64,000 bases of DNA from Achromobacter dolens (GCF_902859745.1 NZ_CADIJW010000011.1:62001-126000); one strand, 5' to 3'. Positions 41,407-50,575 are shown, counted from the first letter of the stretch. The notes: generated by a model not told the origin, from the sequence alone. Translations and numbers: made by a program.

Positions 41407-41910
41407 ATGACGACACCAGACGAACAACTGCTGCAGGCGGCGACGGCCGGCGACGCGCCGGGCGTGGCGCAGGCGCTGGCGCTTGGCGCGGCGGTGGACA
41501 CGCGCAATGCGTTCGGCGCCACGCCGCTGTTCTGCGCGGCGACCGCCGGCGCGGCCGAGGCGGCGCGCCTGCTGCTGGCGCAGGGCGCGGACACGGCCTG
41601 CCAGGCGGGGCATGGATTGACCGCGTTGCATCAGGCCGCGGGCTGGGAGCACCTGGAGCTGGTGGCCTTGCTGCTGGAGGCGGGGGCGCAGGTGGATGCC
41701 GCGTCCGACGACGGCGGCACGCCCTTGATGGCGGCCGCGGCGCGCGGCAATGCCGCCATCGCCGCGTTGCTGCTGGCGCATGGCGCCGAGGCCGACCGCC
41801 GCGACGAGGAAGGCTGGAACGCCTGGGCCTGGGCCATCGAGAAGGGCGCGCAGGACGTGGCGGACCTGCTGGAGGAGGCGGGCGCCGAGCCGGCGTTCCC
41901 CGAGGCGTAG
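41407..41910 (+). CDS. Ankyrin-repeat protein
   Basis: 167 aa from ATG 41407; an in-frame GTG at 41350 is possible. Four to five ankyrin repeats: DEQLLQAATAGDAPGVAQAL, FGATPLFCAATAGAAEAARL, HGLTALHQAAGWEHLELVAL, DGGTPLMAAAARGNAAIAAL, and a final WNAWAWAIEKGAQDVADLL. A cytoplasmic protein-binding scaffold; partner unknown. Confidence 0.88.
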   Translation: MTTPDEQLLQAATAGDAPGVAQALALGAAVDTRNAFGATPLFCAATAGAAEAARLLLAQGADTACQAGHGLTALHQAAGWEHLELVALLLEAGAQVDAASDDGGTPLMAAAARGNAAIAALLLAHGAEADRRDEEGWNAWAWAIEKGAQDVADLLEEAGAEPAFPEA

Positions 41911-41929
41911 AGCCCGTCGCCCCGCGCGC

Positions 41930-42286
41930 TCAGTCGACGCCGGGCGGCAGGCGCCACGTCGGCGGAAGGGCGGCGAACTGACCCCAGGAGGTCCAGGGTT
42001 GTCCGGCAGCATCCCGCGGTCGGGTCCACAGTCCCCATTCGGGCGGATCGGGAAAGCCATGCCAGAGCCGTTGGGTCAGCACCCAATGCTCGTCCTGCAC
42101 GGTGGCATGGCAGACGGCTTCGGCCGAGCGCAGTTGATCCGCGGTCAGGCCGAACAGTCCCTCGGCCGGCAAGTCGCCGAACGGGATGCTTTGCCAGCCG
42201 ACGGCCACCATCCCGCGGACATGGAAACCCTGCCGCTGGATGTCAGCGGCGGCGTCGTCCAGGTCCCAGGGATGGGGCTCCCACAT
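41930..42286 (-). CDS. Hypothetical protein, 118 aa
   Basis: The ATG at 42286 directly abuts the stop of the aspartoacylase-like gene (TAAATG), so it is third in that operon. Trp/Pro-rich (MWEPHPWDLDDAAADIQRQG, WVLTQRLWHGFPDPPEWGLW). No family recognised; probably an accessory protein of the same pathway. Confidence 0.65.
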   Translation of the reverse strand: MWEPHPWDLDDAAADIQRQGFHVRGMVAVGWQSIPFGDLPAEGLFGLTADQLRSAEAVCHATVQDEHWVLTQRLWHGFPDPPEWGLWTRPRDAAGQPWTSWGQFAALPPTWRLPPGVD

Positions 42287-43240
42287 TTACATCGGCTCGG
42301 TCAGGTACACCGCTTCACGGCCGACGATGGGCATGCGGGTCGGCATGAAGATGGTGCAGTTGTCGCACGGCGAGCGGATTTCCTCGCCGGCGTTGATGGC
42401 GATGAGCTCGCCCTTGTTGAACACCTCGAAGCCCAGCAGCGGCCGCGTGAAGGTGAAGTCCTCGGACTTGACCATGTGCACCTCGAGCAGCCGGAACGGC
42501 TGCGCGGGCGCCGCGGGCGCGCTGTTGGCCGGGGCGTCGATCAGGCCCAGGTGCGCGAGGAAGCGCAGCGTGACGTCGGTGGCGAGCAGGGCGGCCGATT
42601 GCGCGAAGTGCTGGCCGCATTCGACCACCAGCGCGCCGCCGCTGTCCGAAGCGGGGTCGCCATGACGGCCGTAGTTCAGCACGCCGGTGCCGGGGAAGCG
42701 GCCGGCCGGCATCACCAGTTGCACCGCGGGGGCGCCGACGGCGGCGGCCAGCGCGGTGTTGCGGTCCATTTCCGGATAAACCCAGAACGGCTGCACCGGC
42801 GCCCGCGTCGAATGGATATCGAGCACGTAGTCGGCCGCGTCCAGCACCGGGCGCAGCTCGCGCGCGCGCCGCAGCTCCGGGCTCTGCTCGCTGCCGTCGA
42901 GCCATTCGGGCGACCAGATGCGGTTCAGGTTGTGAACCAGTTGGCGGTTTTCATAGGGATTATCAATGTCGAAGGCGTTGTACGCCTCCATGTTGGCAAA
43001 ACTCACGGTGAGCGTGCCGATCTTCGGGCGCACGCCCGTATCGAGCAGGTGCGTGGCCGCCACCATGCCGCAGATCTCGTTGCCGTGCGTCAGAGCGTTG
43101 ACCAGCACATGCGGACCGGGCTTGCCCGATTCGAAGCGGTGCACGTAGTCGATGCCGGTGTTGCCCTGGCGGTAGGCGGACAGGTCGCGCGGCAGGACCT
43201 CGAGGGGCGCGGTGTCGGGGGCGAAAGCGGGGTGGGTCAT
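42287..43240 (-). CDS. Succinylglutamate desuccinylase/aspartoacylase family hydrolase
   Basis: 317 aa M14-type zinc amidohydrolase. Zinc ligands His52 and Glu55 (LTHGNEICG) and His143 (LDIHST) are visible, with NLNRIW (104-109) and the C-terminal beta region. Members deacylate N-acyl amino acids. It lies 9 nt after a Bug binding-protein gene on the same strand, suggesting the imported ligand, or its product, is an N-acyl amino acid or related amide. Confidence 0.88.
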   Translation of the reverse strand: MTHPAFAPDTAPLEVLPRDLSAYRQGNTGIDYVHRFESGKPGPHVLVNALTHGNEICGMVAATHLLDTGVRPKIGTLTVSFANMEAYNAFDIDNPYENRQLVHNLNRIWSPEWLDGSEQSPELRRARELRPVLDAADYVLDIHSTRAPVQPFWVYPEMDRNTALAAAVGAPAVQLVMPAGRFPGTGVLNYGRHGDPASDSGGALVVECGQHFAQSAALLATDVTLRFLAHLGLIDAPANSAPAAPAQPFRLLEVHMVKSEDFTFTRPLLGFEVFNKGELIAINAGEEIRSPCDNCTIFMPTRMPIVGREAVYLTEPM

Positions 43241-43249
43241 GTGGGGATC

Positions 43250-44248
43250 CTATTCCGGACGGATGCCGGCGCGGTCGATCAGGTCTTTATACAAGGCCAG
43301 GCGCTGCGACATCATGTCGGTGAATTGTTGGGGCGTCTGCAGTTCGGGCGGCAGCGCGCCGCTCTTTTCCAGCGACTGCACGGTGCTGTCCTGGCGCGCC
43401 GCGGTCTGCACCGCGGCCAGCAGTTTCTGGGTGATTTCGGGCGGGGTGCCGGCCGGAGCGGCAAGGCCGATCCACGACATCGCGTTCAGCACCGGGTAGC
43501 CGAGTTCGGCGAAGGTGGGCACGTCGGGCAGCGCCTCCTGGCGCGTGGGCGCGGCCACGGCCAGCGCGCGCATCTTGCCGGTCTGGATGTGCGGCAGGAA
43601 GGGGGCCAGGTTGTCCAGCGCGAACTGGGCCTCGTTGGCCAGCAGCGCATTCAGCAGCGGCGCGCCGCCGCGATAGGGCACGTGCACCGCGCGCAGTTGC
43701 AGGGTGTGCTTGAGCAGCTCGGCGTTCAACTGGCCCATGCTGCCGACGCCGGCCGTGGCGAAGTGGACATCGTCCGGATGCGCCTTCAGGTAGGCGACGA
43801 ATTGCGCGAAGTCCTTGACGGGCAGGGCGGCGCTGGTGACCAGCACATTGGGCGTGCGCGCCAACTGCGAGATGGACGTGAAATCCTTGATCGGGTCGTA
43901 GCCCAGGTTGGGATGCATCAGCGGATTGGCCAGGTGCGAGCTCTGCGAGGACGCGACCAGCGTGTAGCCATCAGGTTTGGCGCGCGCCACGCGCTGGCTG
44001 CCGATGGCGCCGCCGGCGCCATCGCGGTTCTCGACCACCACGGTCACGCCCAGGATCTTGCCCAGCACTTCGGCGTAGAGGCGGCCGACCAGGTCGACCG
44101 AGCCACCGGCGGGGAAGGGCACGACGAGGGAGATGGGGCGCGACGGATAGGCGTCGGCGCGCGCGGACAGCGGCAGCAGGGCGGCGGCCATGCCCGCGAT
44201 GAGCAGATTGCGGCGGGCGGGCGACGCGGCCTCGGATGGGTGCTTCAT
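43250..44248 (-). CDS. Bug/TctC-type periplasmic binding protein
   Basis: 332 aa from ATG 44248. It has a twin-arginine-like or Sec signal (ARRNLLIAGMAAALLPLSARA) followed by YPSRPISLVVPFPAGGSVDL, the classic Bug opening, then VVENRDGAGGAIG, DGYTLV and VPYRGGAPLLNALLANE. Bug proteins bind carboxylates or amides in a Venus-flytrap fold. No membrane partner is encoded nearby. Divergent from the RpiR regulator, with an operator between. Confidence 0.92.
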   Translation of the reverse strand: MKHPSEAASPARRNLLIAGMAAALLPLSARADAYPSRPISLVVPFPAGGSVDLVGRLYAEVLGKILGVTVVVENRDGAGGAIGSQRVARAKPDGYTLVASSQSSHLANPLMHPNLGYDPIKDFTSISQLARTPNVLVTSAALPVKDFAQFVAYLKAHPDDVHFATAGVGSMGQLNAELLKHTLQLRAVHVPYRGGAPLLNALLANEAQFALDNLAPFLPHIQTGKMRALAVAAPTRQEALPDVPTFAELGYPVLNAMSWIGLAAPAGTPPEITQKLLAAVQTAARQDSTVQSLEKSGALPPELQTPQQFTDMMSQRLALYKDLIDRAGIRPE

Positions 44249-44283
44249 GAAGCTCTCTTGTGGTGATGAACAGTTCAGTCTAT

Positions 44284-44321
44284 TCTGCAAAGAATATTGC
44301 AGAACTAAATATAGTCTGCAA
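44284..44321. promoter_or_regulatory. Probable RpiR operator
   Basis: TCTGCAA-AGAATA-TTGCAGA (44284-44303) is a perfect 7-bp inverted repeat. A second half-site TCTGCAA (44315-44321) starts exactly 31 bp (three helical turns) later. It lies between the divergent Bug and RpiR genes, where a regulator would control both. Confidence 0.65.
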
Positions 44322-44403
44322 TGAACGTTGTTGAATTTGGGGTTATCACCTAGGGCCGTGCGAGGCATTCCAGGGTGGAAACCGGCCCAGGGACCTTGCC
44401 ATC

Positions 44404-45267
44404 ATGAATCTGCATCAACGCATCGCCGCCTACGACCGGAAGCTGACCAAGACCGAACGGCGCCTGGTCGAGGACATGCAGGCGCGCTACCCGCAGGGCC
44501 TGCTCGAATCCGCGACCGCGCTGGCGCGCAACGTCGGCACCAGCGCATCGACGGTGGTGCGCCTGCTGGCCAAGCTCGGCTACGACAGCTATGCCCAGGC
44601 GCAAATGCAGGCGCGCGCCGAACTCACGGCGCTGTTGGCCTCGCCGGGCGAGCGCGCCGATGCCGTCAGCGTCGACAATCCGTCGGCGCAGGCATGCCTG
44701 CGCAATGCGTTGCTGCATGACCAGCACAACCTGGAGACGACCTTCGCCTCGATCGACGTGGCGGCGTTCGAGGCAGCGGTGCGGCTGTTGACGCAGCGCC
44801 GCGCCCGGGTGCATGTGCTGGGCCTGCGCCAGGCGGCGCCGCTGGCCAATCACATGGCGCTCTATCTCAACCTGTGCCTGCCCGACGTCAAGGCGATGGC
44901 CGCGTCGGGGTCGATGTTCCTGGAAGACCAGTTGCTCTGGCTGGAGCCGCACGACGTGCTGCTGGCGTTCACCTTCCGGCGCTATTCGGTGGCGGCGGCC
45001 AATGCCGTCAAGGTGTTCCGCGAACGCGGCGGCAAAGTGGTGCTGATCACCGATTCCGCCGCCGCGCCCGCTGCCGCGCAGGCACACCACGTGCTGTTGG
45101 CGCGCACGTCGAGCGCATCGCCGTTCGATTCCCATGTGGCCGCGCTGTCGATCTGCAATGCGTTGCTGGCGGCGGTGGCCCTGCGCCGGAAAAAGGAACT
45201 GGCCGCGACGCTGGAGCGCGGCGAGGCCTTGTGGGATTCGCAGTGGATTCACCCGCCGGCGCGTTGA
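44404..45267 (+). CDS. RpiR/MurR family transcriptional regulator
   Basis: 287 aa. The N-terminal HTH_6 domain (LTKTERRLVEDMQARYP, ESATALARNVGTSASTVVRLLAKLGY) precedes a SIS sugar-phosphate domain (about 125-255: VHVLGLRQAAPLANHMALY, DVLLAFTFRRYS, VVLITDSAAAP). It probably controls the divergent Bug/amidohydrolase operon in response to a ligand bound in the SIS domain. Confidence 0.9.
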   Translation: MNLHQRIAAYDRKLTKTERRLVEDMQARYPQGLLESATALARNVGTSASTVVRLLAKLGYDSYAQAQMQARAELTALLASPGERADAVSVDNPSAQACLRNALLHDQHNLETTFASIDVAAFEAAVRLLTQRRARVHVLGLRQAAPLANHMALYLNLCLPDVKAMAASGSMFLEDQLLWLEPHDVLLAFTFRRYSVAAANAVKVFRERGGKVVLITDSAAAPAAAQAHHVLLARTSSASPFDSHVAALSICNALLAAVALRRKKELAATLERGEALWDSQWIHPPAR

Positions 45268-45335
45268 CGCGCCGCGCTTTGCATGACGCGCGCCGGTTGG
45301 CGCGCATATCCTGAAATGCCTCGAATTGCCCCGGA

Positions 45336-45436
45336 TTCAAGGGGTTTTCGCGCTTGTCCAGGTGCATCGGCACCAGCTCATCTAGTACGCCATAACCCCT
45401 TGAAAACATTGCTTTTCAAGCCAAATTATTTTTGGC
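45336..45436 (+). promoter_or_regulatory. Cluster of three inverted repeats upstream of 45475
   Basis: TTCAAGGGGTT (45336-45346) pairs with AACCCCTTGAA (45394-45404). CTTGAAAA (45399-45406) pairs with TTTTCAAG (45413-45420). GCCAAA (45420-45425) pairs with TTTGGC (45431-45436). The first two share bases, so they are mutually exclusive. They may be a leader switch or overlapping operators for the 84-aa gene. A GCGCGCC/GGCGCGC hairpin also lies at 45288-45305 after RpiR. Confidence 0.45.
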
Positions 45437-45474
45437 ATATTGCGGCCGGGCAAAGCAGATTCAGGAGCGCAGGA

Positions 45475-45729
45475 ATGAACCCGTGGCCGCAACGTCACAT
45501 TGACGGCTTCGAAGTGATGTGTGAGGTGGTCAGTCTCGATGCCGGGGCGTTGGCGATAGAGGTCAGTGTGTCGCGGCCCGGCGAAACGGACTTCCAGCAG
45601 CGTTGGCCCTTGCCGCGTTTCGTGACGTTCGTGGACGCCGGTGTTGCCCGTCGGCACGCGGAACTGGTGTTGTCCGGCATCGTGTCGGTCGACCCGGCGA
45701 CGGGCGAGCCGCGCTACGGCATTCTGTAG
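45475..45729 (+). CDS. Hypothetical protein, 84 aa
   Basis: AGGAG lies 7 nt before ATG 45475. A small beta-rich soluble protein (HIDGFEVMCEVVSLDAGALAIEV in part; RFVTFVDAGVARRHAELVLSG). No family recognised. The upstream region is unusually rich in inverted repeats, suggesting regulated expression. Confidence 0.65.
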   Translation: MNPWPQRHIDGFEVMCEVVSLDAGALAIEVSVSRPGETDFQQRWPLPRFVTFVDAGVARRHAELVLSGIVSVDPATGEPRYGIL

Positions 45730-45971
45730 CGCGTGGTCGCCAAGCGGTGTCGATTGGCTTGCAGTCTGGTATCGAGACGAAGATTGACATACCAAATGTT
45801 GCCGCGCGCGGCGTGGCGCATGCATGTGCCGTCATGCGCCGCCGCCGCGCTCGGCACGATTTCGCGGATGGCGGCACGGTAGGTTTTGTTTCCTTTATCA
45901 CAAGATGTGCCTTGCGCCCTTGTGTGCGCTCGGTACAGTGGACAACGGATGACAACAAAAAGGAGAGTTCC

Positions 45972-46565
45972 ATGTTCGACACTTTTCCTCGTTTCCGCCG
46001 CGTCGGCATGGCCGCCGCGACAATCAGCGTCGCCGGCCTGCTGTTCGCCGGTTGCACCACCACCACGCCGCAGTCCAATGCCACGGCATCCGAACAACGG
46101 CAATCCATCAACAGCGCGGCCAACGCATCGCTGGGCAAGCTCTACCAGGCCGCGCCGCAATCCAAGGATCTGGTCGCGCGCGCCAAGGGCGTGCTGATCT
46201 TCCCTGACGTGTTGAGCGGCAGCTTCTTCATCGGCGCGCAACACGGCAAGGGCGTGCTGCGCGTGGGCGGCGCCAACGCCGGCTACTACAGCACCACCGC
46301 CGGCTCGATCGGCTTCCAGGCGGGCGCGCAGTCCAAGGCGATGTTCGTGCTGTTCATGACGGACGAGGCGTTGAACAAGTTCCGCAACAGCAATGGCTGG
46401 ACGGTGGGCGCGGACGCCACGGTGGCGGTGGTGAACATCGGCGCCAACGGCCGTATCGACACCAACACCGCGCAGCAGCCGGTGGTGGGTTTCGTGCTCA
46501 ACAACGGCGGCCTGATGGCGGGCGTGTCGCTGGAAGGCACCAAGATCGCGAAGATCGATATGTAA
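45972..46565 (+). CDS. SYLF/YSC84-domain lipoprotein
   Basis: 197 aa, AGGAG before ATG 45972. The signal peptide ends in LLFAGC. The mature part carries the SYLF domain: ARAKGVLIFPDVLSGSFFIG, GKGVLRVGG, YYSTTAGSIGFQAGAQSKAMFVLFMTDEALNKF (in segments), VGADATVAVVNIG. SYLF proteins bind lipids; bacterial ones are outer-membrane or periplasmic and often stress-related. A bidirectional terminator follows. Confidence 0.88.
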   Translation: MFDTFPRFRRVGMAAATISVAGLLFAGCTTTTPQSNATASEQRQSINSAANASLGKLYQAAPQSKDLVARAKGVLIFPDVLSGSFFIGAQHGKGVLRVGGANAGYYSTTAGSIGFQAGAQSKAMFVLFMTDEALNKFRNSNGWTVGADATVAVVNIGANGRIDTNTAQQPVVGFVLNNGGLMAGVSLEGTKIAKIDM

Positions 46566-46576
46566 GGATCATCGAT

Positions 46577-46598
46577 GCCCGGACAGTCACGTCCGGGC
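46577..46598 (+). other. Hairpin after SYLF gene
   Basis: GCCCGGAC (46577-46584), loop AGTCAC, GTCCGGGC (46591-46598). No T run, so transcript stabiliser rather than terminator. Confidence 0.5.
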
Positions 46599-46622
46599 CA
46601 TGCCGATGCCTGTGAGAAAAAA

Positions 46623-46653
46623 ATGCCGCGGTGGCCAGCCGCGGCATTTTTTT
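46623..46653. terminator. Bidirectional terminator
   Basis: ATGCCGCGG (46623-46631), loop TGGCCAG, CCGCGGCAT (46639-46647), with A run before and T run after. It serves the convergent genes ending at 46565 and 46670. Confidence 0.85.
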
Positions 46654-46669
46654 GTGCGGGGTCGACGCG

Positions 46670-46903
46670 TCAGCGCAGGATGTCGTCGCCGTGATTGCGC
46701 ACGGCGCTCTCGCGTTCGATTTCCGCGGCTTCGATCTTCGGATCCAGGCCGCGCCACCGCAGGATGCGGCCGCGTTCCTCGGCGGGTTCCCAACCCAGGA
46801 TGCCGTAGCGCGTGATCTCGGTTTCGCCGGTGTCGAACGCCACTTCGAAGTAGCCCTGACGATCGGGTAGCGTGCTGCCGGGGAACCATTCGGTTTCAGG
46901 CAT
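46670..46903 (-). CDS. Hypothetical protein, 77 aa
   Basis: A strong AAGGAG site precedes ATG 46903. Acidic soluble protein (MPETEWFPGSTLPDRQGYFE, VAFDTGETEITRYGILGWEP). Unrecognised, but the good start and terminator make it a convincing gene. Confidence 0.7.
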   Translation of the reverse strand: MPETEWFPGSTLPDRQGYFEVAFDTGETEITRYGILGWEPAEERGRILRWRGLDPKIEAAEIERESAVRNHGDDILR

Positions 46904-47003
46904 GGTGTGCTCCTTGCTAAGCGATGGAGGGACGCCGGCGCCGGCCGGAACCGGCGGCGGACCTTTTCATTTTGGGCTGGCCGGGGCGATCCCGCAAGCG
47001 CCG

Positions 47004-47474
47004 TCAACCAAGCGGCACGGCGGTGGTGTAGAGCACCTGCTTGAGCGCGAAGCTGGAGCGGATGCTGGCCACGCCGGGAATGCGCGTGATGTGTTCGACG
47101 ATCAGCCGCTCGAGCGCATCGACGTCGGGCACCAGGGCGCGGATCAGGTAGTCGGCGTCGCCCGACATCAGATAGCACTCCATGATTTCCGGCAGCACCG
47201 CGATTTCGCGTTCGAACACGTCGAGCGCGGCCTTGCGCTGCTTGTCCAGCGAGATCTGGATGAACACGTTGACCTTCAAGCCGAGCTTGCGGGCGTTCAG
47301 CAGTGTGACGCGGCGGTCGATCAGGCCTTCGGTTTCAAGCCGGCGCACCCGCGCCAGACAGGGCGAGGCCGACAGATTCACGCGCGCGGCCAGCTCGACA
47401 TTGGTGAGCCTCGCGTCGCGCTGGAGTTCGTTGAGGATACGGATGTCGGTGGCATCCAGGTTGATATCCGGCAT
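47004..47474 (-). CDS. Lrp/AsnC family regulator
   Basis: 156 aa from ATG 47474. The HTH ([42 protein letters not shown] in part) and the RAM ligand domain ([55 protein letters not shown]) are complete. Divergent from an EamA exporter, its likely target, in response to an amino acid. Confidence 0.92.
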   Translation of the reverse strand: MPDINLDATDIRILNELQRDARLTNVELAARVNLSASPCLARVRRLETEGLIDRRVTLLNARKLGLKVNVFIQISLDKQRKAALDVFEREIAVLPEIMECYLMSGDADYLIRALVPDVDALERLIVEHITRIPGVASIRSSFALKQVLYTTAVPLG

Positions 47475-47634
47475 AAGAGACCTGTAATTGTGTGGAGAAC
47501 CATGCACTTGTGCTGAGTATGCATGGTATGGCGGCAAATTGAGGTGAAATATGCTGGGGTTTACCCTATAGACTACCGCTTTCTTTGGTGAATCGGCCAA
47601 AGCACGGAATATTCAAGCGGTAGCAGCAGTAGCG

Positions 47635-48546
47635 ATGAGTCAACACAGTACCTTGCGCAAGTTCTTGCCCCTGGCCGGGGCGGTCATGATCTGGGGCGGC
47701 AACTGGCCCGTCATGAAACTGGGCCTGGCGCATATGAGCCCGTTGTGGCTGGCGGCCAGCCGGTTCGGGTCGGCCGCGTTGATCAGCGCGGCGGTGCTGG
47801 CGCTGCTGGGACGGTTGCGGTTGCCGACGCGCCAGGAATGGCCGCTGGTGGCGGGCGTGGCCCTTTTGCAGATGGGCGCGTTCACCGCGCTGGCCTTGTG
47901 GGCATTGCAGTATGTGGCGCCGGGGCGCGCATCGGTGATTGCCTACGCCACGTCGATCTGGGTCATTCCGCTGTCGTCGCTGGTGCTCAAGGAACGGCTG
48001 TCGCCGGCGCAGTGGCTGGCCACCGCGCTCAGCTACGCGGGCATCGGCGTGATCGTCGCGCCGGCCTTCAGCCCGTGGCAGGCGCATACCGTCATCGGCC
48101 TGGTGATGCTGCTGGGCGCCTCGTTTGCCTGGGCCTGCAACATCATCCAGTTGCGCGGCAATCGCCACGTGCGCCTGGGCGCCGACATGATTCCGTGGCA
48201 GACCGCGATCGCCACCGTGCCGCTGGCCGCGCTGGCCTGGCTGCGCGACGGCGCTCCGGCATTCCTGGGCGTGCCAGACGCCTGGCCGGTGATCCTGTAC
48301 ACCGGGCCATTGGCCACGGCGCTGACCTTCATCGTGGTGCTGGGCATGACGCAGAAACTGCCGCCGGTGGCGACCTCGATTGCGATGCTCTGCGTGCCGG
48401 TCATCGGCCTGATCGTGTCGTCGGTGGTGTTCCATGAACACCTCTCGCCAGACCTGATGCTGGGCCTGGGATTGATTGCGCTGAGCGTGGCCGCGTCGGC
48501 CGCGGCGGCGCGCGTGAAACGTCCGCTGGCGCTGCGGCCGTCGTAG
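47635..48546 (+). CDS. EamA/DMT superfamily transporter
   Basis: 303 aa with ten predicted spans in two EamA repeats (LPLAGAVMIWGGNWPVMKLG..., and from about 150 VIGLVMLLGASFAWACNI). The conserved first-repeat end YAPVVASVIAYATSIWVIPLSS-like ending and ERLSPAQW are present. Probably exports an amino acid or metabolite under control of the divergent Lrp-type gene. Confidence 0.9.
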   Translation: MSQHSTLRKFLPLAGAVMIWGGNWPVMKLGLAHMSPLWLAASRFGSAALISAAVLALLGRLRLPTRQEWPLVAGVALLQMGAFTALALWALQYVAPGRASVIAYATSIWVIPLSSLVLKERLSPAQWLATALSYAGIGVIVAPAFSPWQAHTVIGLVMLLGASFAWACNIIQLRGNRHVRLGADMIPWQTAIATVPLAALAWLRDGAPAFLGVPDAWPVILYTGPLATALTFIVVLGMTQKLPPVATSIAMLCVPVIGLIVSSVVFHEHLSPDLMLGLGLIALSVAASAAAARVKRPLALRPS

Positions 48547-48588
48547 GAGCGGCATGCTATCGTTGCGGTATTGAACTGAGAGTCACGC

Positions 48589-48813
48589 ATGGCATTGCAT
48601 CGTTTCGAGAAAGGCGAACTGGGACATTGGCTGCGCATCGTTGCCGACAATTCGGAACCGGGCGCCGTCCAGACCACCGTGCCCGCGCATGTGGCCGAAG
48701 CCTTGCAGACGCTGCGCTGTATCGATCCCGGCCCCGACGGCGCCTGGCGGATCACTGAAAAGGGCAAGCTGGCGCTGCGCATGGAAGAGCCCGGCGCCAT
48801 CCATCTGCGTTAA
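48589..48813 (+). CDS. Hypothetical protein, 74 aa
   Basis: Starts at ATG 48589, 43 nt after the EamA gene. A small winged-helix-like pattern (VPAHVAEALQTLRCIDPGPDGAWRIT, KGKLALRMEE) is visible. No family recognised. The following 48814-49106 contains no gene I can support. Confidence 0.6.
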   Translation: MALHRFEKGELGHWLRIVADNSEPGAVQTTVPAHVAEALQTLRCIDPGPDGAWRITEKGKLALRMEEPGAIHLR

Positions 48814-49106
48814 TCCCGATTTCCACTGCATGTTTGTGACGGCGTTGGCGCGTCACGAATTGGTGCATTTATTGCGAATGTCTGCGCGTTCCAATCGAGC
48901 GCGCGGCCGGGCTCATCCAGATGGGCTACGGGAATCTCCTGAGACGGTTTGTTCGATTTGGCAGCGTCCGGACGTATCGCCGCCAGCATGTCGCCGGTAA
49001 GATGAACTTGCGTGACGAATTCAGGTCTATTCATTTGCGCGGGAATTATGCACCCGCTACGTCACGCGTGGTTCACGCGTTTAGGTAACCGACTGGGAGG
49101 TAGCAC

Positions 49107-49319
49107 ATGCAGCATCGTGACCAGGAAGTACTGATCGACGTTTCCACAGCGGCCATGGATACCGGCGGATATGGCGTATTGCTGACGGTAACGGCTGAGG
49201 GCGGCACCGAAGTGGATGCCGCGTTTTCCCACTTGGGCAACTGCGCTTCGTTGGACGAAGCACGCGATCGCGCGGAAATATTCGCGCAGAACTGGGTCGA
49301 GGAAAACATCTTCCGATAG
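49107..49319 (+). CDS. Hypothetical protein, 70 aa
   Basis: GGGAGG lies 6 nt before ATG 49107. Acidic protein (VLIDVSTAAMDTGGYGVLLTV, SLDEARDRAEIFAQNWVEEN). Small conserved-looking alpha/beta protein of unknown role. Confidence 0.65.
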   Translation: MQHRDQEVLIDVSTAAMDTGGYGVLLTVTAEGGTEVDAAFSHLGNCASLDEARDRAEIFAQNWVEENIFR

Positions 49320-49468
49320 GCGCATCCGCGCTTGAAGGAAGCTGAACGGCTGTACCGGTCTGTGTGCGCATGACGCTCAGAATGGCGTTCCAGAGATGGC
49401 GGCGGAAATTTCGGTTATCGTCGCTGCTTCAAAACAAATGGCTCTCATCGGGCCTGCGTCATTCCAAG

Positions 49469-50575
49469 ATGACTGCCGCACAGACCAATTCCGCGCTGGC
49501 GGAGCACATCAACGCTTTTCACGAGCATTTCGACTCGGTCATCCTGCCCATGTGGATGGGGCGGGGCTTCAATGACGCCTTGGGTCTTCCCTTCGAATCC
49601 CTGGATGCCGCCACCGGCGAGCCGCTGCCCGCCGAGCGCTATCGCGCCATGGCCTGCGCGCGTCAGTTGTATGTGTATGCAGGCGCGCCGGGCGCCGCCG
49701 CGGGCGCGCATGCCGACCGCTTGTTCGCCTCGATGTGCCGCGTGTTCCGCGATGAGGAGCATGGCGGCTGGCGCTACAGCGTGGATGCGGACGGCCGGCC
49801 GCTCGACCCGACGCAGGACCTGTATACCCATGCCTTCATTGTGTTCGCCTGCGCCGCGTATTTCCGCCGTTCGCGCAACGCGCAGGCGCGCAAGCTGCTG
49901 CTGGCCACGGCCGAGACCATCGAATCGCGCTTCAGGATGAGCGACGGGCGCTATCAAGCCGCGCTGAGCCATGATTGGGGCGAGGCGTTGCGCGGGCCTG
50001 CACAGAATCCCATGATGCACCTGACCGAGGCCTACCTGGCCGCGGCCCAGGTAGCTGAGCCGGCGCTGTTCGCGGCCCGCCTGCGCGGCCTGGCGCAGGT
50101 CATGAGCCAGGTGTTCCTGAGCGCGCCGACGCAGTGCATTGCCGAACTGCCGCTGGGCACGCCTGGCAATCGCATCGAGCCGGGCCACCAGTTCGAGTGG
50201 CTGTCGCTGGTGCGCGAGTCGGCCGAGGTGTTCGACGGCCTCGATCTGCTGGAGTCGCTGCCGCGCGGCGTGCACTGGGCCCGTGGCCACGGCGTGGACG
50301 CGGGGGGCGTGCTGGCCGCACTGGACGAGCGGGGAGCGGTGCTGGACGACACCCGCCGGATCTGGGCGCAGACCGAGTACCTGCGCGTGCTGGCGGTGCT
50401 GGGCGACCTGCCGGCGTTGAACCGGGCGCTGGCCGGCTTTCGCGCCCGTTTCCTGCACCCCGGCGGCTGGTACGAATGCCTGGACCGTGAGGGCGCGGTG
50501 GCGCGGGCGGATATGCCGTCGACCTCGCCCTACCACCTCGCAACCTGCCTGGCGGCCTTGCCAGCCGTTGTTTAA
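49469..50575 (+). CDS. AGE family epimerase/isomerase
   Basis: 368 aa (alternative starts at 49364 and 49370 would add a basic extension). The (alpha/alpha)6 barrel pattern is visible: FHEHFDSVILPMWMGRGFND, RQLYVYAGAPGA, GGWRYSVDADGRPLDPTQDLYTHAF in pieces, RGPAQNPMMHLTEAYLA with the catalytic-region His, GHQFEWLSLV and WAQTEYLRVLAVL. Family members epimerise N-acylglucosamines or isomerise mannose/cellobiose; substrate not deducible. Confidence 0.88.
   Translation: MTAAQTNSALAEHINAFHEHFDSVILPMWMGRGFNDALGLPFESLDAATGEPLPAERYRAMACARQLYVYAGAPGAAAGAHADRLFASMCRVFRDEEHGGWRYSVDADGRPLDPTQDLYTHAFIVFACAAYFRRSRNAQARKLLLATAETIESRFRMSDGRYQAALSHDWGEALRGPAQNPMMHLTEAYLAAAQVAEPALFAARLRGLAQVMSQVFLSAPTQCIAELPLGTPGNRIEPGHQFEWLSLVRESAEVFDGLDLLESLPRGVHWARGHGVDAGGVLAALDERGAVLDDTRRIWAQTEYLRVLAVLGDLPALNRALAGFRARFLHPGGWYECLDREGAVARADMPSTSPYHLATCLAALPAVV

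Noticed and set aside
41750-44266. Forward open frame of 838 codons
   Set aside because: Shadow of the reverse-strand aspartoacylase and Bug genes; composition is Arg/Gly/His-rich without domains.
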